This document shows, piece after piece, positions 1 through 8,400 of a DNA stretch of 17,365 nt (position 1 is its first letter; each line of letters starts with the position of its first letter). The notes below the pieces were generated by a model, which was given only the letters and a program-made list of their open reading frames with translations, made no database searches and was not told the origin of the DNA. Made by a program: the position numbers and the translations under genes. The stretch is from assembly GCA_020048595.1 (NCBI GenBank), contig JAIFMH010000075.1, positions 1 through 17,365 of the forward strand. Reading direction: 5' to 3'. The stretch comes from Bacteroidota bacterium. GTDB taxonomy: Bacteria > Bacteroidota > Bacteroidia > Bacteroidales > UBA4417.

Positions 1-19
1 AACCATATATTCATTTCAT

Positions 20-27
20 TACCTTTG
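20..27 (+). promoter_or_regulatory. Bacteroidota-type -7 promoter box upstream of lnt
   Basis: TACCTTTG matches the Bacteroidota housekeeping -7 consensus TAnnTTTG exactly and lies 20 bp before the lnt ATG, giving a short leader of roughly 10-15 nt. The partner -33 TTG would fall at or beyond the left edge, so only half the promoter can be judged. Confidence 0.6.
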
Positions 28-47
28 CGAATCTATTTTGTAGCGGT

Positions 48-1661
48 ATGAAACAAATTTATAAAATACTTCTCTCCTTACTTTCCGGATTATTACTCAC
101 CGCTGGCTGGCCCGAGCGCGGGTTCCCGTTTTTACTGTTTCTTGGATTTGTCCCTCTGCTGGTTGTGGAGTATGAACAATGGAAAAACCGGGAGAATAAC
201 CACGCCTCAGGAATTATTCCATATATATTGCTTTCCATTTCAGTATGGGTTCTGCTTACAACCTGGTGGGTTTATATTTCAACTCCTGTTGGTATTGTGG
301 CAACCATACTGGTAAATACATCACTGGTTGGGGGCGCATTTCTGCTCTTTCATATTACGCATCGGAAGCTTTCGGGTGCAACGGCCGCTTATACTGCGCT
401 CATTGGCTATATGCTCACTGCCGAATATATTCATCTTCGTTGGGATCTGAACTTTCCGTGGCTTAACCTGGGTCATGGATTTGGCGCATATCCCAAATTG
501 ATTCAATGGTACGAATACACAGGAATTTTTGGCGGATCACTGTGGATATTGCTGGTAAATATTATGCTTTTCTTCTTTGTCCGCGATCGGTTTTTAATGA
601 AAATATTCAGTCGTAAAATTGGGATACGGTTGGCTGCAACAATTCTGCTGATTATTGTTCCTATGATTATTTCTGTTGTGATGTACAGCCGCTATACCGA
701 AAAGTTTAACCCTGTGGATGTTGTTGTTGTTCAGCCTAATATCGATCCGTATAATGAGCAATTTGAGCTTGATCCCATGGTAGTTACAGAGCGCATGTTA
801 GCTATGGCCGCCGAAAAAGCGGATAGCCTCACTGATTTCGCGGTGTTTCCCGAAAGTGCCATTCAGGAATATATTTTTGAGGACCAGATTGAGTCGTCAC
901 CAAGTATAAACCGCATCAGGAAATTCAATAAAAATTACGCCCGGATGAATGTAATTACCGGTATTTCATCGCGTAAAATATTCAAACCAGGTGAACCGTT
1001 AAGCCCTTCGGCGCGACAATTCAGTGATACTAACAGGTATTATGATTCATACAATACCGCGCTCTATATTGCTCACAATGGCCAATTGCAGAAATACCAC
1101 AAATCAAAACTAACTCCCGGAGTTGAACTGATGCCATACCTGGATGTCCTTCCGTTTCTTAAAAAGTTTGCCATTGATCTTGGCGGAACAACAGGAAGCC
1201 TGGGTGTAAACCCGGATCAAACCCCTTTTGATGTAAACAGTATCCTTAAAGTAGCGCCATGTATTTGCTACGAATCGGTTTACGGTGAATTTATGAACCG
1301 TTTTATAACCAACGGAGCCAATGTAATATTTGTAATTACCAACGACGGCTGGTGGGGAAACACTCCCGGTCACAGGCAACATATGCTTTTTTCAGTTATC
1401 AGGGCCATTGAAACAAGGAGAAGCATCGCCCGATCGGCTAATACGGGGATTTCGTGCTTTATAAATCAGCGTGGAGATATTTCGCAACGGACAGCGTATT
1501 GGGTTCCGGCAGTTATCAGGGGAACGATCAATGCCAATGATACGGTAACTTTTTATGTTAAATACGGTGATTACATCGGACGAATCTTTATGCTTATAGC
1601 TGGATTGTTTTTACTCTTGACTATTTCAACTGCAATGAGGAAGAAGAGACTTGGGATTTGA
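48..1661 (+). CDS. lnt: Apolipoprotein N-acyltransferase
   Basis: Inner-membrane enzyme that adds the third acyl chain to the N-terminal cysteine of diacylated lipoproteins, the last step of lipoprotein maturation. The 537-residue protein has the expected layout: several hydrophobic helices in about residues 1-215, a periplasmic nitrilase-like (carbon-nitrogen hydrolase) domain at about 223-495, and a final helix at about 508-526. The catalytic triad is visible: Glu269 in VFPESA, Lys352 in YHKSKL and Cys407 in CICYES, matching E267/K335/C387 of the E. coli enzyme. Other family signatures are NDGWWGNTPGH (about 432-442) and the ARSANTGIS block (about 461-469). It is slightly longer than the E. 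coli protein (512 residues). A TAnnTTTG box lies 20 bp upstream. No convincing U-tract terminator follows. Assignment is firm. Confidence 0.95.
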   Translation: MKQIYKILLSLLSGLLLTAGWPERGFPFLLFLGFVPLLVVEYEQWKNRENNHASGIIPYILLSISVWVLLTTWWVYISTPVGIVATILVNTSLVGGAFLLFHITHRKLSGATAAYTALIGYMLTAEYIHLRWDLNFPWLNLGHGFGAYPKLIQWYEYTGIFGGSLWILLVNIMLFFFVRDRFLMKIFSRKIGIRLAATILLIIVPMIISVVMYSRYTEKFNPVDVVVVQPNIDPYNEQFELDPMVVTERMLAMAAEKADSLTDFAVFPESAIQEYIFEDQIESSPSINRIRKFNKNYARMNVITGISSRKIFKPGEPLSPSARQFSDTNRYYDSYNTALYIAHNGQLQKYHKSKLTPGVELMPYLDVLPFLKKFAIDLGGTTGSLGVNPDQTPFDVNSILKVAPCICYESVYGEFMNRFITNGANVIFVITNDGWWGNTPGHRQHMLFSVIRAIETRRSIARSANTGISCFINQRGDISQRTAYWVPAVIRGTINANDTVTFYVKYGDYIGRIFMLIAGLFLLLTISTAMRKKRLGI

Positions 1662-1693
1662 AAATTTTTGATTTTTGAATTGTGATTTTTAAA

Positions 1694-1739
1694 CCACTAA
1701 GACACTAAGAACACTAAGTTTCACTTAGGAGTTTAAGTG
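1694..1739. repeat. CACTAAG direct-repeat cluster with nested hairpins
   Basis: ACTAAG occurs at 1696, 1704 and 1713, spaced 8 and 9 bp apart. The third copy can pair with CTTAG at 1724-1728 (5 bp, loop TTTCA). The overlapping CACTTA (1722-1727) can instead pair with TAAGTG (1734-1739). The two hairpins exclude each other, and neither is followed by a T-run, so this is not a standard terminator. The pattern resembles short 'CACTAAGACACTAAG'-like intergenic repeats scattered in many environmental bacterial genomes; that link is from memory. Confidence 0.55.
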
Positions 1740-1928
1740 ATATAACTTCCCTTTTGGGTCTTGTAATTTTGTGATTCGGGATTTGGGGATATATGGGTGT
1801 GGGCATTTTAATATTTGGTATTTGCTAATTGTGATACTAATCCGGGATCTTTTTATGGCAATTGATAAATAAGGTCACAAATTCTATAAGCTTTTTCTGA
1901 ATAAGGCTCGATTCTCCTGTTCTCCCTT

Positions 1929-1988
1929 TCGCCCATCGCCGTGTCGCCCCTCTCCATGTCGCCCCTCGCCTTGTCTCATTTTCCCTTG
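1929..1988. repeat. 15-bp imperfect tandem repeat, about four units, in a C/T-rich tract
   Basis: Units begin at 1929, 1944, 1959 and 1974. The first three share TCGCCC followed by a mostly C/T stretch and end in TG; the fourth is diverged. The C-rich tract continues to about 2040 without clear periodicity. The minus strand therefore carries many G-runs, including four between 2008 and 2033 (loops of 10, 2 and 1 nt), a loose G-quadruplex pattern. Function unknown. Confidence 0.65.
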
Positions 1989-2070
1989 TCCAGCCCCAGC
2001 CTCCCATCCCGCTCAAACCACCCCAACCCACCCATTCACCGTCCTAAATCCGGCATTCACCGCTTTTAAG

Positions 2071-2101
2071 TTGCCTGTAGTGTGTTTTGTTGTGACCTTT
2101 G
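2071..2101 (+). promoter_or_regulatory. Candidate distal promoter for the tetR-efflux operon
   Basis: TTG at 2071-2073 is followed after 20 bp by GACCTTTG (2094-2101), one base away from the TAnnTTTG -7 consensus, with acceptable spacing for the Bacteroidota sigma factor. Transcription would start near 2108, upstream of all three GGAAAC-core repeats, and give a leader of about 110 nt. Confidence 0.4.
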
Positions 2102-2117
2102 CGGAACAAAATAAGAA

Positions 2118-2174
2118 CGGAAACGTTAATTGATGTTAAAACGATGGAAACATTTTTAATTCATTTCGTTTCCG
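2118..2174. promoter_or_regulatory. Candidate TetR operator: three GGAAAC-core repeats
   Basis: CGGAAACG (2118-2125) and its exact inverse CGTTTCCG (2167-2174) flank a third related copy, TGGAAACA (2145-2152). The last two form an inverted pair (GGAAAC 2146-2151 and GTTTCC 2168-2173). The array ends 17 bp before the proximal -7 box, so a bound protein would cover the promoter. TetR regulators often control their own promoter, so the adjacent regulator is the likeliest ligand; this is inference. Confidence 0.45.
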
Positions 2175-2190
2175 ATGTTTTTAAATTTAG

Positions 2191-2198
2191 TACTTTTG
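2191..2198 (+). promoter_or_regulatory. Proximal -7 promoter box of the tetR-efflux operon
   Basis: TACTTTTG matches TAnnTTTG and sits 19 bp before the TetR start codon, predicting a leader of about 10-15 nt. No good -33 TTTG is seen about 20 bp upstream; that position is taken by the GTTTCC repeat, so the promoter may be weak or need an activator. Confidence 0.55.
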
Positions 2199-2217
2199 CC
2201 GCTCTTAAATAAAAAAT

Positions 2218-2838
2218 ATGGACGAAAAGTTAGACCGTATATTAACTGAAAGCTTACGGCTGTTCAAAAAAAACGGAATACGCAGTGTTTCAATGGACGA
2301 TATTTCCAAAGAATTGGGAATGTCGAAAAAGACGATCTACCAGTACTTTGCCAATAAAACTGAATTGCTCGAAAAGGTACTCAGTCATATGCATGAAAAA
2401 GAAAGAATTCCATGCCTGGACGAAGACACAGCTAATATGAACGCTATTGATATCCTTTTAGCCGTTAGCCGGAATGTGAGTATACAACTGAAGGATATGA
2501 ATCCTATCAATGCATATGAGCTACAAAAGTATTATCCCACCATTTACCGCGAATTTATTATCCGGAAGCGCGATCATGTATTTGAGCAGGTGAAACAAAA
2601 CTTTACCCAGGGAATTGCCGAAGGTATATACCGAAACGATTTAGATATTGATCTCGTTGCCAGGCTCTATATCCAGAAACTGGTAGATGTGCATGATCCT
2701 GAATTTTTATCATCGGTAAATTTTGGGTTCGAAAAAGTGTTCCAGGTGATGTTCGACAACCATATCCGCGGTATCGCAAATGCTGAAGGGCTTGCCTATT
2801 ATGAAAAACAAATCAAAACATTAAATTATAATATCTGA
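2218..2838 (+). CDS. TetR/AcrR-family transcriptional regulator
   Basis: The 206-residue protein has the standard size and layout of a TetR regulator. The N-terminal DNA-binding domain spans about residues 5-52, with the helix-turn-helix around 24-45: SMDDISKELGMSKKTIYQYF followed by ANKTELL is a textbook TetR_N signature. The rest is a helical ligand-binding and dimerisation domain too variable to name a ligand. It is the first gene of the efflux operon, with only 3 bp before the TolC gene, so regulator and pump are probably cotranscribed. Three GGAAAC-core repeats lie just upstream. The likely role, by inference, is autorepression of the pump operon relieved by a pump substrate. Family assignment is firm; the inducer is unknown. 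Confidence 0.9.
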   Translation: MDEKLDRILTESLRLFKKNGIRSVSMDDISKELGMSKKTIYQYFANKTELLEKVLSHMHEKERIPCLDEDTANMNAIDILLAVSRNVSIQLKDMNPINAYELQKYYPTIYREFIIRKRDHVFEQVKQNFTQGIAEGIYRNDLDIDLVARLYIQKLVDVHDPEFLSSVNFGFEKVFQVMFDNHIRGIANAEGLAYYEKQIKTLNYNI

Positions 2839-2841
2839 TCT

Positions 2842-4245
2842 ATGAAATTACCAATCATCAACACTTTGTGTGTGGCGTTCCTGTTACTTGCATTGCATAT
2901 GTCTGCATTAGCACAGGATAAACAGCCCATAACCAATACTCTTACTCTCAAGCAGGCACAGGAATATGCTATTAAAAATAGTGCCGGTTCTAAAAACTCT
3001 GTACTTGATATGGAGATTGCAAAAAAGAAAATTTGGGAAACAACCGCTATTGGTTTGCCCCAGATAGGTGCGCAGGCAAATTACCAGCATTTGTTTAAAG
3101 TTCCGGAGTTAAGTCTGGGAGGTAGTACATACCTGGCAACAGAACTGCCGGCTGGCACACCAATTACTTCTGATGATATTAACAATCAGAATGTTTATAT
3201 GGGCTTTACTCCGGGAGCCCCAATTGCATTAGGAGTTAAAAACAATACTACTCTTGATATTACAATCTCTCAATTAATCTTTAGCGGATCATATATCGTT
3301 GGACTACAAGCCTCAAAGGTTTACTATCAATTTACTGAATATGGTAAAAAAAGGACCGAAATTGAGATAAAAGAGTTTGTAGCTAACATTTATGCTAATG
3401 CATTACTTGTTGAAAGTAACAGGGATGTGATGCAGAAATCACTTGAAAATTCAAAAAAAACACTTTCGGATATGAAACAGATGCTTGAACAAGGCCTTGT
3501 TGAAAATACGGATGTGGACCAGATAGAGTTTATCACCTTAACCTTGCAGAATGGAGTAAGTTCTTTGAACCGTGATCTGGATTACTCAATTCTCAATCTG
3601 AAGTTTATCCTCGGCATGCCCTTTACGGATAACTTAATCCTAACGGATAAACTTTCAGATATCGCCGAAAGTATTAAACTTGAAACACTGCTGTCAACAC
3701 CATTTAAGATAGAAAATAACCTTGACTACCAAATGATGTTAAATGCTGAAGAAATCAGTGTACTCCAACTTAAACTTGAAAAGAGTACATATCTTCCTAA
3801 CATTGCTGCTGTTTACAGGCATACTGAAATGATGAATGAGCCTGAGTTTAATTTTAATCCAAAAGATGTAGTTCAGGTTGCGATGACGATTCCAATATTT
3901 TCAAGTGGTATGCGGAATGTTAAAGTACAACAGCGCCAAATGGAATTGCAGAAAGTGGTAAATAACAAGGAGAATTTGACCAACTCCCTGCAATTGGGTT
4001 ATGTGAACGCGCTCAACAAGCTTACACAGGCTTACGAAACATACCAGAATGATCAGAAGAATATTGAACTCACAAAGCGTATTTATGAAAAAACACTTAT
4101 AAAATTCGATGAAGGAATTGCAACAAGCAGGCAAATTACAGATGATTTGAACCAGTATCTGACGGCTCAACGGAGTTTGTATGTATCAATCTTCGGATTA
4201 TTCACTGCAAAAAACACACTCGACAAATTAAACAACAACCTGTAA
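2842..4245 (+). CDS. TolC-family outer-membrane efflux channel
   Basis: Outer-membrane factor of a tripartite RND pump, forming the exit duct across the outer membrane and periplasm. The 467-residue protein starts with a signal peptide (about residues 1-24, hydrophobic core VAFLLLAL, cleavage near ALA-Q). The mature part has the two-fold OEP repeat: a first half opening with LTLKQAQEYAIKNS (about 34-47) and containing the strand motif ISQLIFSGS (about 142-150), and a second half with the matching MTIPIFSSG (about 348-356). Long alpha-helical, glutamine-rich stretches follow each motif, as expected for the periplasmic barrel. It starts 3 bp after the TetR stop and ends 23 bp before the adaptor gene, so translational coupling is likely. 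No lipobox cysteine was seen. Confidence 0.92.
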   Translation: MKLPIINTLCVAFLLLALHMSALAQDKQPITNTLTLKQAQEYAIKNSAGSKNSVLDMEIAKKKIWETTAIGLPQIGAQANYQHLFKVPELSLGGSTYLATELPAGTPITSDDINNQNVYMGFTPGAPIALGVKNNTTLDITISQLIFSGSYIVGLQASKVYYQFTEYGKKRTEIEIKEFVANIYANALLVESNRDVMQKSLENSKKTLSDMKQMLEQGLVENTDVDQIEFITLTLQNGVSSLNRDLDYSILNLKFILGMPFTDNLILTDKLSDIAESIKLETLLSTPFKIENNLDYQMMLNAEEISVLQLKLEKSTYLPNIAAVYRHTEMMNEPEFNFNPKDVVQVAMTIPIFSSGMRNVKVQQRQMELQKVVNNKENLTNSLQLGYVNALNKLTQAYETYQNDQKNIELTKRIYEKTLIKFDEGIATSRQITDDLNQYLTAQRSLYVSIFGLFTAKNTLDKLNNNL

Positions 4246-4268
4246 CCAAAAAATAAAACAGATATACA

Positions 4269-5390
4269 ATGAAAACAATAAACAAATCAATTATTTTCCT
4301 TTTGCTGATAGCTCTGGCAGTTGCCTGCAAACCCGCTGATAAAAAAGCTGAACTGGCCAAACTCAAAAAACAACACGACGAATTAGCTATAAAAATTAAA
4401 GTACTCGAAACGGAACTACAGGTAAACGATACTGCTAAAGTGAGCAAGGTAACTGCTGTTTCCATAACAGAAGCTAAGCCTGAGGAATTCAACCATTTCC
4501 TCGAAGTACAGGGAAAAGTGGATGGGGAAGATAATATTGCTGTTTCTGCACAGATGGCCGGATCAATTACTGCCGTTTTTGTAAAAGAAGGTGACCAGGT
4601 ACGCAAGGGTCAGATTCTGGCACAAATTGATAATTCTATAATCCAGCAGCAAATTGCAAGTACAAAGCAACAACTTGAATTTGCAACCAATTTATATTCA
4701 AAGCAAAAGGCACTCTGGGATCAGCAAATTGGTAGTGAGGTTCAGTACCTGACAGCAAAAAACAACAAGGAAAACCTCGAAAAAGCACTTTCGACCCTGA
4801 ACGAGCAGGTAGAAATGACTCGCATCAAATCACCCATTAACGGAAGTGTTGAAGAAGTGAATCTCAAAGTTGGCCAGATGGCTTCACCCGGGCTTCCTGC
4901 TGTTCGTGTGGTTAATTTTTCGACTGTAAAAGTAGTTGCCGAAATAGCCGAAGCCTACGCTCCAAAAGTAAAAGTCGGTGATAAAGTTATTGTTTTCTTT
5001 CCCGATTTCAATACCGAAATTGCTTCCCAAATTCGTTTTACAAGTAAATACATCAATCCTATTAACCGTACTTTTCAGAGCGAGGTCCGCCTTGGCCCGA
5101 GCAAAGTTGAATACCGTGCAAATATGATGGCAGTAGTTAAAATAAACGATTATCGGAATCCGTCTGCGTTTTCTGTGCCTATCACACTTATCCGTGATTC
5201 TCAATCCGGAAAATATATTTATGTAGCTAAAGAAGAAAGCGGGAAACTGGTTGCCCGCCGACTTATTGTTACTGTTGGAAGTACATACAATGGATTGGCT
5301 GAAATTACAACCGGAATTACTGCTGGTGATAAAATCATCACAACCGGTTTCAACAGCCTTATCGATGGCGAACTTATCCAGGCTAACTAA
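4269..5390 (+). CDS. RND efflux periplasmic adaptor (membrane fusion protein), predicted lipoprotein
   Basis: Links the inner-membrane pump to the TolC-type channel. The 373-residue protein begins with a lipoprotein signal (ALAVAC, Cys20), so it is probably acylated and anchored in the inner membrane. A charged helix likely to form a coiled coil follows (about 24-52). The barrel-sandwich (lipoyl-like) domain is split: first half about 88-122 (AGSITAVFVKEGDQVRKGQ), second half about 184-216 (RIKSPINGSVEEVNLKVGQ). Between them lies a helical hairpin rich in Gln and Lys (about 123-182). The beta-barrel (about 217-295) and membrane-proximal domain (about 300-370) complete the HlyD/AcrA family layout. 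The extra N-terminal coiled coil before the first lipoyl half is a mild peculiarity. It sits between the channel and the pump. Confidence 0.92.
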   Translation: MKTINKSIIFLLLIALAVACKPADKKAELAKLKKQHDELAIKIKVLETELQVNDTAKVSKVTAVSITEAKPEEFNHFLEVQGKVDGEDNIAVSAQMAGSITAVFVKEGDQVRKGQILAQIDNSIIQQQIASTKQQLEFATNLYSKQKALWDQQIGSEVQYLTAKNNKENLEKALSTLNEQVEMTRIKSPINGSVEEVNLKVGQMASPGLPAVRVVNFSTVKVVAEIAEAYAPKVKVGDKVIVFFPDFNTEIASQIRFTSKYINPINRTFQSEVRLGPSKVEYRANMMAVVKINDYRNPSAFSVPITLIRDSQSGKYIYVAKEESGKLVARRLIVTVGSTYNGLAEITTGITAGDKIITTGFNSLIDGELIQAN

Positions 5391-5438
5391 TATGAAACGG
5401 GTGCTCTGCCCTATTCAAATAATATAGAAATACATATT

Positions 5439-8400
5439 ATGAAAAATAATTTCAAAGAGTTTTTTGCTACAAGCTGGGCTATTGATAATAAAACCAGTAT
5501 TTATGTGCTGGCGGTTTTTATCTCGTTGCTGGGCATTAGCAGTTATAACAGCATTCCAAAGGAGCAGTTTCCTGAAATTGTAATTCCTACAATTCTGGTA
5601 AATACACCTTACCCGGGCACATCTCCCGAGGACATGGAAAACCTTGTTACCCGTCCTATCGAAAAACAGCTGAAGGGTATAAACGGCGTTAAGAAAATCA
5701 CCAGTAACTCCCTTCAGGATGTATCGTCAATTGCCATCGAGTTTAATACTGATGTGGCTGTTCCCGAAGCCAAGCAAAGGGTAAAGGATGCTGTTGACAA
5801 GAGCAAATCCGACCTGCCAAACAACCTTCCTACGGAACCCCTGGTTAACGATATCGATTTCTCTGAAATTCCTATCATGTTCATCCAGGTTTCGGGTAAT
5901 TATGATCTCGACCAGCTGAAAAAATACGCTGAAATTGCCCAGGACCGCATCGAATCACTTAACGAAATTACCCGTGTGGATATTGTCGGAGCACTTGAAC
6001 GCGAAATCCAGATCAATGTGGACATTTATAAAGCCCAGGCTTCGAGTGTAACCTTAACCGATATTCAACGTGCTGTTGCTTCCGAAAACGTAACTGTTTC
6101 GGCCGGAAACATAAGTACATTCGGAATGAAGAGATCCATTCGTGTTCAAGGACAATTTACAAACCTTGAAGTAATGGGTAATATCCTGATTAAATCGGCC
6201 AGCGGCGCAACAGTATATTTGAAAGATATTGCTGAAATCAAAGATACATTTAAAGAGCAGGAAAGCTTTTCACGACTGAACGGTCAAAATGTAATTACGC
6301 TGAACGTTGTAAAGAAAAGTGGTAAAAATCTTCTCGAAGCTTCTGACAACATCAAAAAAATTCTCAATGATGACCTTGTTAACAAAGAATTCCCGAAGGA
6401 TTTAAAAGTTACTCTCTCCGGCGAGCAATCGCGGTACACACGTAATACACTCGAAGAACTTAACAATACTATTATTATCGGTATGATACTGGTAACTCTT
6501 GTACTGATGTTCTTTATGGGAATAACCAATGCATTCTTTGTTGGACTTGCAGTACCGCTTTCAATGGCGATTGCCTTTATGGTTATGCCGGCACTTGGGT
6601 TTACAATGAACATGATAGTTATGTTCGGATTGATTTTTGCCCTTGGAATTGTAGTTGACGATGCTATTGTGGTTATCGAAAATATTCACCGCACACATCA
6701 GAAGCAACCCAATATTATACTTGCGGCAAAACAAGCGGCAGGGGAGGTGTTTTTGCCTATTTTGTCAGGAACGCTCACCACACTGGCCCCTTTCTTCCCA
6801 CTGGCTTTCTGGCCGGGAATTGTAGGGAAATTTATGTTCTACATCCCTGTAACGCTTATCATAACTTTGTTTGCTTCACTTTTTGTAGCATACATTATCA
6901 ATCCGGTATTTGCTGTTTCGTTTATGAAACACGAATTCGATGCGCCGGATAAAAAGAAATTCAGGAAACGAATGTTTATCGAAGTTGGAACTGCGCTTGT
7001 TTTAGCTTTAATCAGTTATGCTTTTTATGCTTCAAATCATAGTGAAACGGCTTTTGGTATCGCTAACTTCATGGTGTTTGTTGCTATTTTGGTGGTGATC
7101 TTTCATACCATACTGAAACCATATATCAAATGGTGGCAGGAAACAGCATGGCCGTGGTTTATGCGTATTTACGAAAAGCAATTAAGACTATTCTTAAGAG
7201 GAAGAAATCCATGGTACTTGCTTGCAGGTGTTGTTACTTTACTTGTACTTACTTTCGTAGCCACTGGTATCCGCAATCCCAAAGTGCTGTTTTTCCCTGA
7301 TAACATGCCAAATGCTATTAATGTAATGGTGCAGATGCCTATAGGGACCGATCAGAAAATTACCGATTCGATAACCAAAATTGTGGAACAACGGGTATTA
7401 AAAGTCCTTGGTAAAAGCAATCCCGATGTTGAATCAGTAATTACCAATATTGCACTGGGTGCCGGTGATGATATGGACTTCAGCCGTAATCTTGCCGCTG
7501 AAAAAGGCAAGGTAACTATTAACTTTGTGGAGTATAAGAACCGGATTGGTATTAACACTACCGAATACCTCGACAAGATACGCAAGGAAGTAAAAGGAAT
7601 TCCAGGAACTGAAATCTCTACCGATAAAAACCGTTCGGGACCTCCTACAGGTAAACCTGTTAATATTGAAATTACCGGTGAAAATCTTCCTGAACTGATT
7701 GCCGATGCAGGAGCTTTCAAAAACTATCTCGATTCGCTTCAGATTCCGGGTGTGGAAGACCTGAAAAGCGATTTCCAGGAAAACAAACCTGAAATTGCCA
7801 TAAACATCGATCGCGAAAGAGCTAATCATGAAGGTATCAGCACAGGCCAGATAGCCAGTGAGATCCGAACCGCTGTATTAGGACAGGAAGTATCCAAATA
7901 TAAAATGGATGAAGACGAATTTCCGATTCAGCTCAGGTATTCAATTGATACCCGCGAAAATATCAACAAACTGATCAATCTCAAAATCACTTACCGTGAT
8001 ATGAATTCAGGCCTGTTGCGACAAATTCCGTTATCGTCCATTGCTACCATCGATTATGTGGATTCGTATGGTGGTATCAAACGTCAGAACCTGAAAAGAA
8101 TCATTACTCTTTCGAGCGGCGTTATGACAGGATATACCGCCAATGAAATTGTAGCCCAGATTAATAAACTGGCTGCTGATTACCCGCTTCATGATGGTGT
8201 TCAGATTAAACTTACCGGTGAACAGGAAGACCAGGCCGAAACATCAGCATTCCTGGGAAAAGCAATGCTTATTGCCATTGGCCTGATATTCTTTATCCTT
8301 ATCACACAGTTTAACTCGATGAGTAAAACACTAATAATCCTGAGCGAGGTTATTTTCAGTGTAATCGGGGTTCTTTTAGGAATTGTAATTTTCGATATGT

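Larger units (their letters stand above)
1662..2217. other. 556-bp non-coding region between lnt and the efflux operon
   Basis: No credible gene. The left part holds a CACTAAG repeat cluster with two alternative hairpins (1694-1739). The middle (about 1905-2040) is strongly C/T-rich on the plus strand and includes a 15-bp tandem repeat. The right part (2071-2198) carries two candidate promoters and three GGAAAC-core repeats just before the TetR gene. A 64-codon minus-strand reading frame across the C-rich tract is low-complexity and was not accepted. Confidence 0.7.

Noticed and set aside
1837..2031. 64-codon minus-strand reading frame
   Set aside because: It is the translation of the G-rich complement of the C/T tract: low-complexity Gly, Trp and Arg with no protein-like features.
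4202..4606. 134-codon minus-strand reading frame across the tolC/adaptor junction
   Set aside because: Overlaps two firm genes antisense, with a Ser- and Cys-rich composition typical of shadow frames and no promoter.
5392..5427. 11-codon frame between the adaptor and the pump genes
   Set aside because: Too short to support and without recognisable features; the 48-bp gap looks like an ordinary operon spacer.
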